Source: Diprion similis
Lineage: Eukaryota > Arthropoda > Insecta > Hymenoptera > Diprionidae
DNA length: 64,000 nucleotides
Reading direction: 5' to 3'
Assembly (NCBI RefSeq): GCF_021155765.1
Contig: NC_060105.1
Span: 1,674,001-1,738,000, forward strand
Both the position numbers and the translations under genes were made by a program. How positions within the stretch are numbered: position 1 is the first letter of the stretch; every line of letters begins with the position of its first letter. Below the pieces are notes generated by a model. The model saw nothing but the letters and a program-made list of their open reading frames with translations. It had not been told where the DNA came from and made no database searches. This document shows, in pieces, positions 26,983 through 39,281 of the stretch.

Positions 26983-28800
26983 TAGATGTTAAGAATTTCT
27001 GTACGATGAATTTTCCGAATGATGAACCTCCCGTACAACTTCGATTGCCAACTCTTTCGGATGCCGTAAGGTCGACACACAGGGCAAACAATGAGTTGCA
27101 CTCCATCCGATAACCTTCCGGAAGTAGCCTACGTACCTGCCTCCGTCAAAGGAACCCCCAATGATGGGCAATCTGGACAGTAATACGAAGAAGAGTAATC
27201 GTAGACAACGCGTAACCGATATTCGTCACAGAAGGATGATCCAATTATGGTGGGAAACCAACGACCAATCGAGGGAAAGAGGAATCACCTGACGACAACG
27301 GCGAGATTGCTAATCCGGACTCCGAACTCTGCCTATTCTACGCTCAACCTGCCAGGAGACAATTGAGTTCCCACCTCGCTTTCCTGCTTAGATTTTCTTC
27401 AGTTTTCCTCCTTCCTTTTCCTTCTATCGTACTATCGTTTGTTCTATCGCTACCGTTTAATCTTTTTCACCCTTTATCGTTTTGTTCTACAGTTCAGCTT
27501 CTTCCTTTCCTCTAAATTCAATCTCTTCTTCATCTCGCGATTTTTCTATCGCTAAGTTTCTTTTTCGTTAAGCTCAGTGTTTTCTTATTACCGTCACCGC
27601 CTAAGGTAAGGCTTCTGCCTTTGTATCGTATCCTTACGAAGTTGCTCTAATTTCTGTTTCTTTTATTGTGTCTTAATTATCGTTTTAGCCAGTATCGTTG
27701 TGAATCAGAGTCCACGAACATTGAGGTGCTGTAAGCCGTCGTGTGACTGCATCATTTCGTTAAATAATTAATTTTCGAAAACTGAGCTACTTCGTAACTA
27801 CCGAATAAATATCTTTTGTATTTCTGATTTTCTTTGATATTTGTAATTTTGTGTTAGAATTTCTTTTGTAAATTCTACCGTCTCTTACTACCGCTATCTT
27901 TATTTTCTGTACTAGTATTGCCTATGGCTTTCAAATGTCAATCTCTCTTGCTAACTACCGTTTATCGTAATATATATTTAATTTTTTGTCACTACCATTT
28001 CGAGCTATCGTCAATTCTATCAACTATCGATTTTCGCTAAAGTTTCACTCTTCTTGTAACTCAAAAAATTAACAGTTCTCTTAGTGTCGTTTTTCGAAAA
28101 CTTGGAGAAAATCACATCGCCCAGTGACGTGTAGTTTTGAGTAATCTTTTTGTATTACATCACTTCTCCCGATCTACGACCAATTTTCTTTGCTAACTAT
28201 CATCTTTGTTCGAGTTATCGTTTAACTTCTTCTATCGAAAATCTTTTAAACTACTCTCGTTGACTAATTATCTTTTGCTACCTTCCTGTTACGAATTTGA
28301 CTGATCTAACGCTTGTAAATTAATTGATAATACATAACTGATTGACTTGTTAATTTCCTTGACTCGAGCTTACTTCTTTATTTCTTTACTTCCCTTATTC
28401 CTTAACTATTGTAACTTCCTTGGATACCGCCACTCTACCAGTTCGTGTGAATACCTGAGTCTAGCCAGCCATACAACGGGTTCTCTAATCTTTTCCCTTT
28501 TGTTTAAAAATTGACGCTGAAGTGTCTGGCGCCCAGCGAGTACCTTTCCTTATCGTTTAATATCGTACCAAATGGTTAGAGAATCGCACCAAAGTGTCAA
28601 CGGTAAGTCCTCGTCAGAGGGTAACAGAATTTAACGTTATAGTGTATTTGCACGATGTGCATAGGTAAATATTGTATGTAGGGGTGCGTAGAAATGCGCC
28701 ATCTGAGCAGCTTGACAATCGAATTTATACTGATTCCATCTAAATAAATTAATTCCAAACAAGCATTCCGTATTTATCGTTATCTAGAGTATAATATGAG
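26983..28800. other. intergenic DNA after SV2L4, with a possible LTR-retroelement remnant
   Basis: A pyrimidine-rich stretch of about 27.4-28.5 kb with many short CTATCG/CTACCG-like words lies before TGGCGCCCAGCGAG at 28527-28540. That string resembles a retroelement primer-binding site for a lysine tRNA 3' end. An ATG at 28572 opens only 20 codons. This would fit a degraded 5' LTR, primer-binding site and gag start, but the LTR ends and target duplication are not defined. Confidence 0.25.
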
Positions 28801-29704
28801 ACCGTGCACAGAGAAGAAGACTGGCATCAAATATTAAAACAGCAAGGTCGCGATATTGACTGCGATGAAAACCAAGGTGTCAGGGGTCACTTTAATTGTC
28901 TGAAAATAACTTGGTATCAGTCAGCATCCGTGCGACGATAACGCCTGAGAAATTGTAAATCTTGTACACAATTGAAATCATCTCAAGGAATAATTAGAGA
29001 CAGCCCAGAGTGGTATCTGATGCTGTCTTCTAATTTCTTGAATATTATTAGAGATCTGTAAAAAGCTTGATTGTGATAATAAATGACCAGGGAGATGAAT
29101 TAGATTTCTTCAAGAAAGGAGTACCGTTTCCGGCCGGAAAAGTACCAGATTCCATTATCACGGTAAAGCAAATATTGAATTTTTTAAATACGGAGAAATA
29201 TGCGTGCAGTGAGTGGAGGAACTTTATCTTTTCTTGAATTATTGCATTCGGCAAGATACCAATATTTATTGCTGTGAGTAATTGCGGTAGCCTTGATGTG
29301 TAGCATGAGTAACGATAACGCCATCGTTGCAAGATGATTGCAATAAAAATTGTTTAAAACGTCGATTGTCATGTAAGCCGTCTTCTGAAATCCACTTCAT
29401 CATTCAAAAAAAAGTCAGGCAAATAGATGTGGAAAATACCACTGCCCTGGCAGCTCATTTGCACGAGCTCGGCGAACTTCAGCGTAACTTCAGTGAAAAG
29501 GTACGGGGGAAGTCATAAATAATTACCATTACTGAGTTTGCAACTGTGGTCTCATCGTCAATGTTTGATTATTCATTTTTAGAATATATTTGGCCCAGAA
29601 CCACTGACACAAAATCAGATATCACGTAAGCTGGTCGCGACTGATACTCCAGAGAAATCTTTTCTCCTTCTTCATTCAATACCTGAAATGTCTACATTAT
29701 TTAG
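28801..29704 (+). pseudogene. unidentified decayed or fragmentary coding sequence
   Basis: Several stretches read like real protein but do not form one open gene. One runs through WHQILKQQGRDIDCD near 28828, one through DSPEWYLMLSSNFLNIIRD ending at a stop near 29057, and another in a shifted frame through KGVPFPAGKVPDSIITVK to about 29240. Then two segments join in phase 0: about 29378-29500 (VENTTALAAHLHELGELQR) and 29583-29704 (FGPEPLTQNQISRKL), with a usable donor after 29500 and an acceptor at 29582. I do not recognise the family. The sequence lies upstream of SV2L5 on the same strand and has nothing in common with SV2. It could be a decayed host gene, part of a mobile element, or a real gene whose splicing I have not resolved. 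Confidence 0.3.
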
Positions 29705-29862
29705 GTATAAAGTAAACAACGTTATGTTTGCGCGATAATGCTTGGTATCATACAGCGATACTATCAGATAAATAGATCTTGAACTGAACTAAATTTCTCT
29801 CGCACCAAGGCATCCCGGAGTGAATTCATTCAGATCTAAGTTACTTGCACGGCGACGACAAA
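29705..29862 (+). promoter_or_regulatory. SV2L5 proximal upstream region with block shared with SV2L4
   Basis: CAGCGATACTATCA at 29753-29766 is identical to 24226-24239 upstream of SV2L4. The copies lie about 97 and 122 bp before the respective ATGs. Flanking bases differ, so the block looks selectively kept or recently duplicated. A role in transcription start is inference. Confidence 0.4.
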
Positions 29863-32377
29863 ATGCCTGACGAAGAGAAACGGGACGTAACGAAAGAGAC
29901 TTGTAAGATATTCACTGTCTCATTTCCAACCGAAGCTCAGCTTCCCGTCGGAGCTGTGAACGGTGAGTTTTTACGCTTTTTAATTTTCCAGAGACACTTT
30001 CATCACTTTTAGTACCGTTTTCAGAACATAATGAAGCGGAAAAACCACGTGACTTCGAGGAAGCTGTCGAGGCCACAGGTGAGTGTTGTCGATTTTCCGA
30101 TTTCCTAGTTCTCTGTCGAACCATTTTTTAGTCATTCATCCTCTTCTCTAGGCTATGGACTCTTCAACTATTTACTTCTGTTGGCAACACTTCCGGGAGG
30201 ATTCGCAAGCGTCTTCGATTCTACAACGATGTCGTACGTTTTACCATCGGCTGAGTGTGATTTGAGTCTGACATTGTTTCACAAGGGAGTTCTCAACGCT
30301 GTTACTTACACAGGCAAGATTTTCCCTTTACAGTTACTGTACCGTCGTCATACACGCAATAAGAATTTTGCATCGAATGAAATTCTACTCTAAGAACTTG
30401 CATTTCACTCACCCAGGAATGATGTCTTCGGCGTTTATTTGGGGCTTCTTGGCTGACGTGAGAGGTCGACGGTCTCTTCTGATATGGGCATACCTGGCAG
30501 ATTCAATATGCAACGTATTGTGCAGCATGTCGCAGAGCTTTTACGTTCTGTCGTTCTTCAAATTCCTCACCGGATTCATGTGAGTGTAGAATCCGTGCAC
30601 CTCGCTACCCGGAATCGGTTCTTTCATTACGCACTGATTTCTTCTACAGCATAAACGGCCCTTTTGCAATCAGCATGACGTACCTCGCAGAGTTTCACTC
30701 TTCCAAGCACAGGGCTAAGACTTTGCTTTGGTGCAGTTTGTTTCCCTCATTGGGTGCAGTCGTGCTTCCAGGTAAATTTTGAATACCATTTATCGCAGCT
30801 TCTGAATATGCAATACATCAAACGAAACTCGGAACAGGCTTAGCGTGGCTGATAATTCCTCAGTCCTGGTCGTTCACTCTGTTCAACGGAGCTTTCGTCT
30901 TCAACTCTTGGCGGATATTCATCCTGGTCTGCAGCATGCCTTCGTTGCTGGCATGCTTGGCGTTGATGTACTTCCCGGAGAGTCCAAAGTTCCTCATGTC
31001 TCAGGGTAGAAACGCCGAGGCGATAAAGGTCTTCCAAAAAATGTACTCGATGAACACTGGAAAATCGCCTGACACGTTCGCGGTAATTTTGATTATTGTG
31101 ATTTTCGAAGAAACGTCCTTCTCACGAACATCGTGTAACCCTTTTTCCTTGTTACTGAAGGTAAAGGAACTCTGTCAGGAGCGTGAAAAGGATCAAATCA
31201 ACGATACGGTAGTTGACCAGAAAAGCGCGACCATTTGGGAGAAGACTCGAAACGGTTGGGATCAGATAAAACCCCTTTTCAAGAAACCGCATCTCGCTCG
31301 GTTTCTCCTGATAATCACAATTCAGTTTGGAAGTATCCTAAGGTGCGTCGACGTTGGCGTTAGTTTTTCTAAAAGTTTAAACAATTCAATCGAATATCGA
31401 TGTTCCGTTACAGTCTAAACACGCTGAGATTGTGGATGCCTCAATTATTCGCAATGATGGAAAACTTTGACTACGCCAACTATGACTACAGCTTGGGTAA
31501 CCCGACTCTGTGCGAGATAATAACTATGAAAAATGACACGAATTACGTGGTGAATAGTTATACGAACGACACGGTTCCGAACTCGTGTGTTGCGGTAAGT
31601 TCAAAAATTTATAACACTTGCGATAAATTAATAATAGATTCTGGCTACACCACAATGGAGCTTCAACTCGTTCTTGTACATTGTATTCGCAGACAGCTGT
31701 TTCCAACAAAGTTTACATAAACTCGATGATAATTTTCGGAACTGCCGTGATAGGTTACACCTTTGCTGGAAAATTGGTGAATCTGATAGGAAAGAAGATT
31801 CTCATGCGTAAGAATTTCATATCACAAGCAAAAAAAGAACAATCAATTCGACCTGATACTAATTTCCTTTTTTCCTTTCGCAATCAGAGGTGCTCTACGT
31901 TATTGCAGTTATTTGCATTTTGGGACTTAACTGGTCCTCGAGCTCGGACGTCACTTTAGCAATTCTTTCCGTGTATACGGCTTCGACGAACATCGCGATC
32001 ACCAGCATCACCAATTTCATCGTTGTCCTGATGCCCACGTCTCTGAGGTCTGTAATAAAAGAACGAGTCGAAACGAGACGAAATATTTTATTCAAAATTG
32101 AGATAACTCCGCTGTTTTAGAACAATGGCCGTGAGCTTGACCATGTGTGTTGGCCGTGCTGGAGCGACGATTGGAAATCTCTTGTTCCCGATACTACTGA
32201 GCGCAGGATGCATGGCACCTTTTACGTTCGTCGCAGGGTTTTTAATCGGTGCGTATTTCGCAAGAATTAAATATTATCAGTGAAAAATTACTCCGCTTCA
32301 ATCCTTTTCTCTCTTATTTTTCAGCCTGCATCGTGCTTACCACTTTCATACCGAGGCCTCCGACAAAATTAACGTAA
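29863..32377 (+). CDS. SV2L5: SV2-like MFS transporter
   Basis: Twelve exons: 29863-29962, 30025-30078, 30152-30313, 30417-30579, 30650-30771, 30838-31082, 31161-31342, 31414-31594, 31693-31807, 31888-32047, 32121-32248, 32325-32377. They total 1665 bp, or 554 residues plus stop. Motifs are PRDFEEAVEATGYG, TM1 with VFDSTTMSYVLP, motif A GFLADVRGRRS, PESPKF, LRLWMPQLF, two NDT sites and paired cysteines in the TM7-8 loop, VVLMPTSLR, and tail IPRPPTKLT. The intron after 30313 begins with GC (CAG then GCAAGA), a GC-AG intron at a different position from that in SV2L4. Exon 7 uses an AAG acceptor. The sequence is intact and closest to SV2L4. Predicted 12-helix transporter with unknown substrate. 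Confidence 0.9.
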
Positions 32378-34372
32378 AAGACTGGAGAATGCAACGATTT
32401 CCTCACACTCAATAGGATCGTTCGTTATTTTTGTGCCGATTACCTGTGCATCGGTGGTTCCAAAGTGCTGGATTATTGTTCTTGTTTTCCAAAATAGTCC
32501 TCATTGTGAATCCATTAAAATGAGGAACTAGCACACGCAACAGAAGAAGCCAGAACAACTGTAAAAGACTCATATATTGTAAATTGTCAAGTTAACTGAA
32601 GAGATAAAAATACACACGAATTTTATATTTTGTGATGCGGATATTTATTGCCTTCCACCGGAGACGTGACCGAGAACTTACCGTGTTCACAACGAAACTG
32701 GCACCCGCGATGACACTTGAAACAAACTAATCTTACGAAAAACATCGCAAAATTTTGTTGAACGCCCAGCGTGGTCTACACGCTTCGAAACCTTTATCTT
32801 CGTTGAACCTCGGCTAATACATTTATTACATTGCAAGCACCTGCTATCAGAGTGCAGTTCACTCTTTTCATATTCACTTGCATAGCGAGTGTCTGTTATG
32901 GAGCGGAAATATTTTTTTACGAAGTATATAAGCATGCTGAAAATAATAATATTTGTCTCCTCTTCTCAAACACAGTAGTGACTATTCGTTATACTGAGTT
33001 ATCGCCACAAATGTTAATTACTCCCGCAAATACCTAGTTATCTGATCTTCACTTATCGATTTTGAATCAGATACAAACGAAAAACTTCAACTTGCGTAGA
33101 ATCAAATATTAGAATGAGTAGCTATATTTTAGGTATAACTTGAAATTTGTCATTTTAAATACTAGGCATGCAATCTGGTATCAGTTATTGCATGTTTTAG
33201 TCAGCTACAGCCAGGAATAAATTCCCCATGTCTGAAAAATGTGTATTTTTAAGGCGATTGTAGGAAAGAAATATCATGAGGCACAGCCCGAAAGAAACCG
33301 TTTATTTTCGAAACGATTTCTCATTTCCAAACACCAGTGCTCGACAACGAACAGCAAGTCATGCCATTGAGAAATACTGTGCAAACAATTCCATACTGCA
33401 ATTTTCTTTTCTTACCAGGTACATTTTGCAAATAGGAGAAAACACAAAAAATGTCTGGGGCTTGGTGTTAAAACAATCTTCGTATTCTTTATTAGACATA
33501 GAATTTTTTCGTAGCTTGCGTAAAAAAGTAGCTAAGCGTATATCGTAAAAACCAGCGATATTTGATTATTCAATTGAATTCATTTTGTTTTTATTGTGTT
33601 TATTGCAATTTTCATTTATACTTCCTTTGTAAAAATGTATATCTAAAATTACACAATGAAATTAGTTGATTAAAATTTATGTTTAAACAGAATTTCTTTT
33701 CTTATCTGCCAACATTAAAAGTTTGCTCGAATAAGATGACATAGTTTTCAGCAACGGTGAAACAAATAAATTTCATCCGTATCTGGCGACAGTTCAACAG
33801 AATGTTTTGACTGGACGTGACCTGAACCTTGTCTTCGCAAATTAAAACGCGGTTCCATTCAATTTTTTTAATAATAAAAATTTGTCCACAAAAAGGACAA
33901 CCAACTCACAGTGTGACGGTTTTACTAGCCAAGGCTGTAAAAAAAAGCCGTGAACGTAACAACGCACATACATATAGGATAAGATCAGAAAACAATGTTT
34001 AGATGTTGAATGAACAAAAACGTATCATTGTTTATTACGAAAACATATCAACGTATTGTTCGTTTCTTCGCTTTCTATTTACCATTTTATACTCAGACGC
34101 GTACATTAACAATTATTATATATTTCGGAGAATCGACCTACCTCGCACGTATCATCCGACACGTTGTACTATACATTTAATAGCAACGTACTAACGAGGT
34201 ATATTTGTAAAACTTGATACGTGAATCACAGTCACCGTGCTAATATATATAAAGATATTTTGCAATGAAAAAATCCTACCTACATACCATACTCCATGAC
34301 TTAGACTCAATAGCTTACAATCCAGCGCTATAATTATTTACTATCGCAAAATAATGTTGCAAACCATAAGTA
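32378..34372. other. intergenic DNA between convergent SV2L5 and SV2L6
   Basis: AT-rich, holding the 3' ends of two convergent genes. No supported exon, RNA gene or clear repeat was seen. A plus-strand frame near 32831 looks like a signal peptide but lacks an ATG start. Confidence 0.5.
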
Positions 34373-37300
34373 TTACTGTTTCAAATCCGCTTCTTTACTA
34401 ACCGCAGGTATTTTACCGGATGGTAAAATTATCGTCCAAACTGCACAGGCTGAAACACGCGTAGGATCGTTTTTAGGTAAATTTTGATATCTTGAATGAA
34501 AGATAAATTGAATATTAATTCACTCACCGAGACACGCGGTCCCGATCATTATAAACGGACCGAGGCAACCGATGTTCAAGAGAATTGGGAAGAGCATATT
34601 TCCCACAACAGCTCCGATTCGTCCGAACATCATCGTGACGCTGACAGCCATGGTTCTGCGTGGAGGATGAATCGAGTGAATTTCAGAATGGTCAAAACTC
34701 GGAGATCTTACCTGAGGAATGTTGGGAAATTGTCGACTATCACGTTCACCACCGTTGCACCCCCGATACTCGCGAGAGCGACGAATACCGACGATAAACT
34801 GAGAATCACTCCCGTCTCCTGGGCCCAGTATAAAGCCCCGCAACACCCACCGGCACCCACGAAACACATGACTGCAACAGTTTGGAATTATGACTTGAGT
34901 CTAGGGAAATGACGAAGAAATGGTGACAGCCATGTCCAAGCAATATGTGTTCCATGACATCCCCGTAATATAAAAGTTGCCTCACTCATAAGCTTCTTCT
35001 TCCCAACCGCGTTTATGAGACTTCCGGCCATCGTGTATCCGATCACACCGGTCAGAGCGATGATCACCGAGTTCATGTAAACAGTGGAGTCCAGTACCAT
35101 CTGAAAAACGGAAGTCGAACTTCTTCTATTTCGATATTTTCAAGGATCACAGGTTCTGCAGGTCCTTTTGCCAAACGCATTTCTCACTATAATTCCACGG
35201 TCAGTAGTGGATCATTCAATACTGCGATTCTCACCTCTGTACAAACTGGCTCAATACTCGTCGTTTTGTTCGTTACGTCGGTTAAATTTTTTTCGAGATG
35301 CTTAGTTGCGTCAAGCATGTAGCACATGGTGGGTTTCGCTTCGGATGCTGAGGTGGGATGCAGCTTCTCGTAGGTTTCGATCATCGCGAACAGCTGAGGC
35401 ATCCACAGTCTGAGCGAGTTTGAGCTGAAAAAACACCCCGGAGCAAGTAGTTTTTCAGTGTTTTGTGGCTGGACTAAGTTCGTTGGTTTCGCAGCACTCA
35501 CCCTAAAGTGGCTCCGAATTGAATGGATGTGATCAGGATCAGCCGAGAGAGGTTCGACAGCTCGAAGAGGGGCTTCATTTGACGCAAACCGCAGCGCAAC
35601 ATGTGGACCAAGCTTTTCCCGGAAGCTTCTATCGACGTCTCTTGAACGAGACTTTTGACCTGTTGAAATGACGGCGTGGGGAGTGTGGGATTTGACAAAT
35701 TTTGTCACGATAACGTGAACCTTAGTAAATTGTGGCTTATAATTGGCGAAAAATATACTCACGGCATACGTGTCAGGGTGGTTTCCGGTGTTGACCGAGT
35801 AGATCTTCTTGAACACTTCAAGGGCTTCGAGGTGTCGTCCCTTCGACATGAGAAATCGAGGACTCTCCGGAAAGAAGGAGAGTGCCAGGCAAGCGATGAA
35901 CTCAGGCACAGCACAGACCGCGAGGAAGAGTCTCCAGGAGTTGAAAACCATCGAACCACCGAAGAAGGTCCATTCCCAATCGAGCGGAATGATCAGCCAC
36001 GCGATGCCTGAAAAGTACTTGATAGAACATCGTTTCGTCTCGTTTTAAGACGAGTAGTGTTAAGATAGTTAGAAGTACTGCTCACATGGCACTGAGATAT
36101 TTCCTAGCGAGAAAAATACTCCGAGCCACATGTAACTCCGTGATCTATGCTTTTCGCCGTGAACTTCGGCCAGATAAGACATCAAGGCGGCGTAAGGGCC
36201 GGAAATTCTGCAAGTGGAATATCGTTTGGTAAGAGTACCGATCACGTATTGAAATAGTAACGATAGAGTACTCACATGACGCCGTTGAAAAATTTGAAGA
36301 CTAGCAGTATCCATGAAACCTGGGAAAAACTGCTTGCTAGATTGAAAATGGCGTCGAAGAGGTAGCCATAAACGAGTATTGTCTTGCGCCCGAACATGTC
36401 AGCCATAAATCCCCAAGCGAACGCGCTGCAGATCATCCCTGTGGGAAAATGCAGTGAAAGTGTTTTTAAGTGGAATAAATGGAATTTGGCGGATGTCGGA
36501 TAAGTCGAGAAACTTGAATTACCTGCAAATGCCATAGAATTAAGAAGACCCTTATCAAGCAAGGTGAGTCCAAGGTCGCACTCGGCCGACGGTAAGACGT
36601 AGGACATGGCTGAGGATGCGAAAACACTTGAACATCCTGCTGGTATGATGGCCAACAGCAGAAGATAATTGAACTTTCCATAACCTGTTGGGATTTGATG
36701 TTATATTTTAAATTACAACGTGAGTTGAGCGATTTTTCATAATCGAAGGGTGAAAATGTGTTTGGGAAAAATTCTTTCCCAAAGAAATTTTACTTTTCAT
36801 TTCTTTTTCTTTTGTAGAAAGACATAATTTATCCTTAATCTCATATAACGAACTAGATTTGTACGCGAATGGCCTAGTTTTTTTAATTGCTTGCCTTCTC
36901 CGAACCAGCGCGATCATGAGTGATAGATACAGAATGGAAAATTATGCGCATCGTTATTACCTGTTAGTTCTATTGCACGTTCGAAATCTATTGGTCCTTC
37001 CTCTATTCTCGGGTTGTCACCTTCAACACAAAATCATTGGCACAATTGATAATGTGTTAATCACGTTTAGGATTCTAAGAACTCACTGTCATGTGGATTC
37101 TTCCATGAACCCCAAATACAACTAGATTTAATTTCTGTCAACACTGTTCAAGGGTCGAGATCAAAGAGAAATGAAAAACAGAAACACTGGTCACCCAATT
37201 GACGTGATTTCAAATTTGCGGGGAAAAAAAATTGTATACGATTTTGTATGATCGACAATAATTTGAAAATATACTGTCGAATTTGACAAATTTCGTGAAA

Positions 37301-37737
37301 GTATTTTTTCCTGAAACGCAACGTATTCAAAGAAGTTTATTAATAGGTACGAGAAAGCCAAAACTGCGTAACATTGTGCGATTCCAGTTGAGCATTCCGT
37401 GAATTCTGTATGGTCTATTCGAATATGTCAATACAGCTTAGCACACACAGGTGATGCGAAGTCTACACTATATTTTCTTTTTTTTTTTTTTTTAATTACT
37501 GAATGGCGGCCGGCCATCGTTGCTTGGATTCATAGTCCAATTTGTAACATTGATCTTGAGGTGCAGAGCAGTGAAATAAGGAAATGATAATTATTTAAAC
37601 ATAATAAAAATTTTTTCCGACTCACCATCAGTTACGTTAACAGTTTCCGTTCGTTCCTTGGGCAGAGAAATTGTAAATAGATTGTTGTCCTTATTATTGT
37701 CAGATAATAAGCCGCAAGGTTTTAAGGACTTATACAT
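34373..37737 (-). CDS. SV2L6: SV2-like MFS transporter
   Basis: Twelve exons in transcript order: 37737-37626, 37020-36961, 36684-36523, 36438-36276, 36207-36086, 36007-35763, 35659-35502, 35424-35235, 35100-34986, 34871-34712, 34655-34528, 34449-34373. They total 1692 bp, or 563 residues plus stop. Motifs are PIDFERAIELTGYG, SAMSYVLPSAECDL, motif A GFMADMFGRKT, PESPRF, LRLWMPQLF, NLT and NKT sites with paired cysteines in the TM7-8 loop, and VDNFPTFLR. Compared with SV2L2-5, the TM1 acidic residue is gone (VFASSAM instead of FDTT), the central loop is seven residues shorter, and the tail is longer (ends KEADLKQ). Exon 2 uses an AAG acceptor. The gene is inverted relative to SV2L1-5, and the first intron (about 600 bp) is the longest. 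Predicted 12-helix transporter, substrate unknown. Confidence 0.87.
37482..37495. repeat. poly-T tract in SV2L6 intron 1
   Basis: Homopolymer T run on the plus strand, poly-A in the sense of the transcript. Confidence 0.8.
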
Positions 37738-37910
37738 AATATCCCCGATTTAATATTCGTATTTTTGATTAGAAAAGTACCTTTTTCTAATGCTAAAAGC
37801 AGGTTTACAAGAAAGCTAAGAGGAGTATAGTAATTAAGGATCGGTATAGAGACTAGTGCCGCAGTGTTAACCCGGCAGAAACATAAGATCCACTGACACC
37901 TTTTACCGTG

Positions 37911-37940
37911 AACAAGCGTGAACAAGCGTGAACAAGCGTG
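37911..37940. repeat. three tandem copies of a 10-bp unit
   Basis: AACAAGCGTG is repeated three times without interruption. Confidence 0.85.
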
Positions 37941-39281
37941 AAGGCTTCGATGTCTCATATTTTCACAGTGGTTTGCGTATTTACATGTATCCGCCAATAC
38001 ATGAAAGCTTCGTATAGATATGAGGATCCGATGGAAAACTTACAGTTCGAAAAGTATGTATTATACCCTAGTAGATGGCTACCTATAGATACACTCAGCG
38101 CTGATATTTACTTGGACTTAATTTAGTTTGGTCGGTAGTATAGTGCAGCCTTCGGAACAACAAAGATTAGAGGAAAAATTTATCTACGTAGAAGTCAGGT
38201 AATTAAGTCAAGCAAGAAGAATTCCCGCATAAAAAAACGCAGAAACTATTCAAGAATGAAATTTTCAACTTTATCTTTTATTTTTAACCTGCCTGAAATT
38301 TAGAACATAAATGAAAATTCCAGATAATAATCTTAAATTTTTTTTTTTGCCTCGCAATATTCATTATGGATCATTTTGAACGAGAGCGTAAAAAAGTGAT
38401 GAAATTTTTTACTGACAAATTTTTCCTTGATCTCAGGTCATTCTGAGTAAATTCAAATTTAAGTTTTTTCCCAACGTTTTCTCGAGGTAAGTAAAAATCC
38501 CGGCATTAGTAAAAACTTTCACTAACAATAAATACAAAATTAATAACTGTTTAATCGCAATTAGTAATACCAGCAACGAATTCAAGTCTTTGTACTGATC
38601 TCCCCACAGGATTAATCCGTAAACACGTGACAATTATTATGGCACTAATAATTCGCAAAATGAAAAGTAAAACGGGGAAAACAGCAACTATACTCTCTTC
38701 ATTGCTTTTTACCGCTGTACGAAAAATTCGAATTTATTTCACCATTTACGTCAAATCTGCCGATTGTAGTTCTCAAATTTTCACCAAAATGCTACAGAAT
38801 TTATTTAATTCTTTGCACTACTGGGACAGCGATACTCCACGTCGCCGGAAAATATGTGACTAAAAAGTAAAGACTGAAAGAGAGACTGTACCTTCTGAGT
38901 AAAAATAAAAATAAAAAACCGGAATTTAAGGCGCGATACGTGTTTCATTTACAGTATGAGTACAGTTTTGTTAACGACAAGGTAATTTAGAACTTTGATG
39001 GCGGTGCATGGCGTTATCAAAATATCGATTAGCTTTTTTTAGATAGTCTGCACTTTCCGCACATCACAACGTCACTGACAACGTGTTGTCCACCATTGAT
39101 AAGGTAATTGGTGGTTTGTTAGTTAACCGGGGCTATACCGATTGCACTTCCGTCGAGTTTTTACCGTTCAAATATCCGTGTTGAGTAAAACGTCTGAGAA
39201 ACAGCTTTAAGCTGATTGTGAACCAAAAGCGCAGTAAAAAAATGTTAATATTCAATTTGAATATTAATAATGTATATATAT

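Noticed and set aside
32831-33037. Signal-peptide-like plus-strand frame
   Set aside because: It begins with TTG rather than ATG, and no upstream exon supplies a start.
36523-36684. Suspected 1-nt frameshift in SV2L6 exon 3
   Set aside because: Rereading the line showed no extra base; the exon is exactly 162 bp as in the paralogues.
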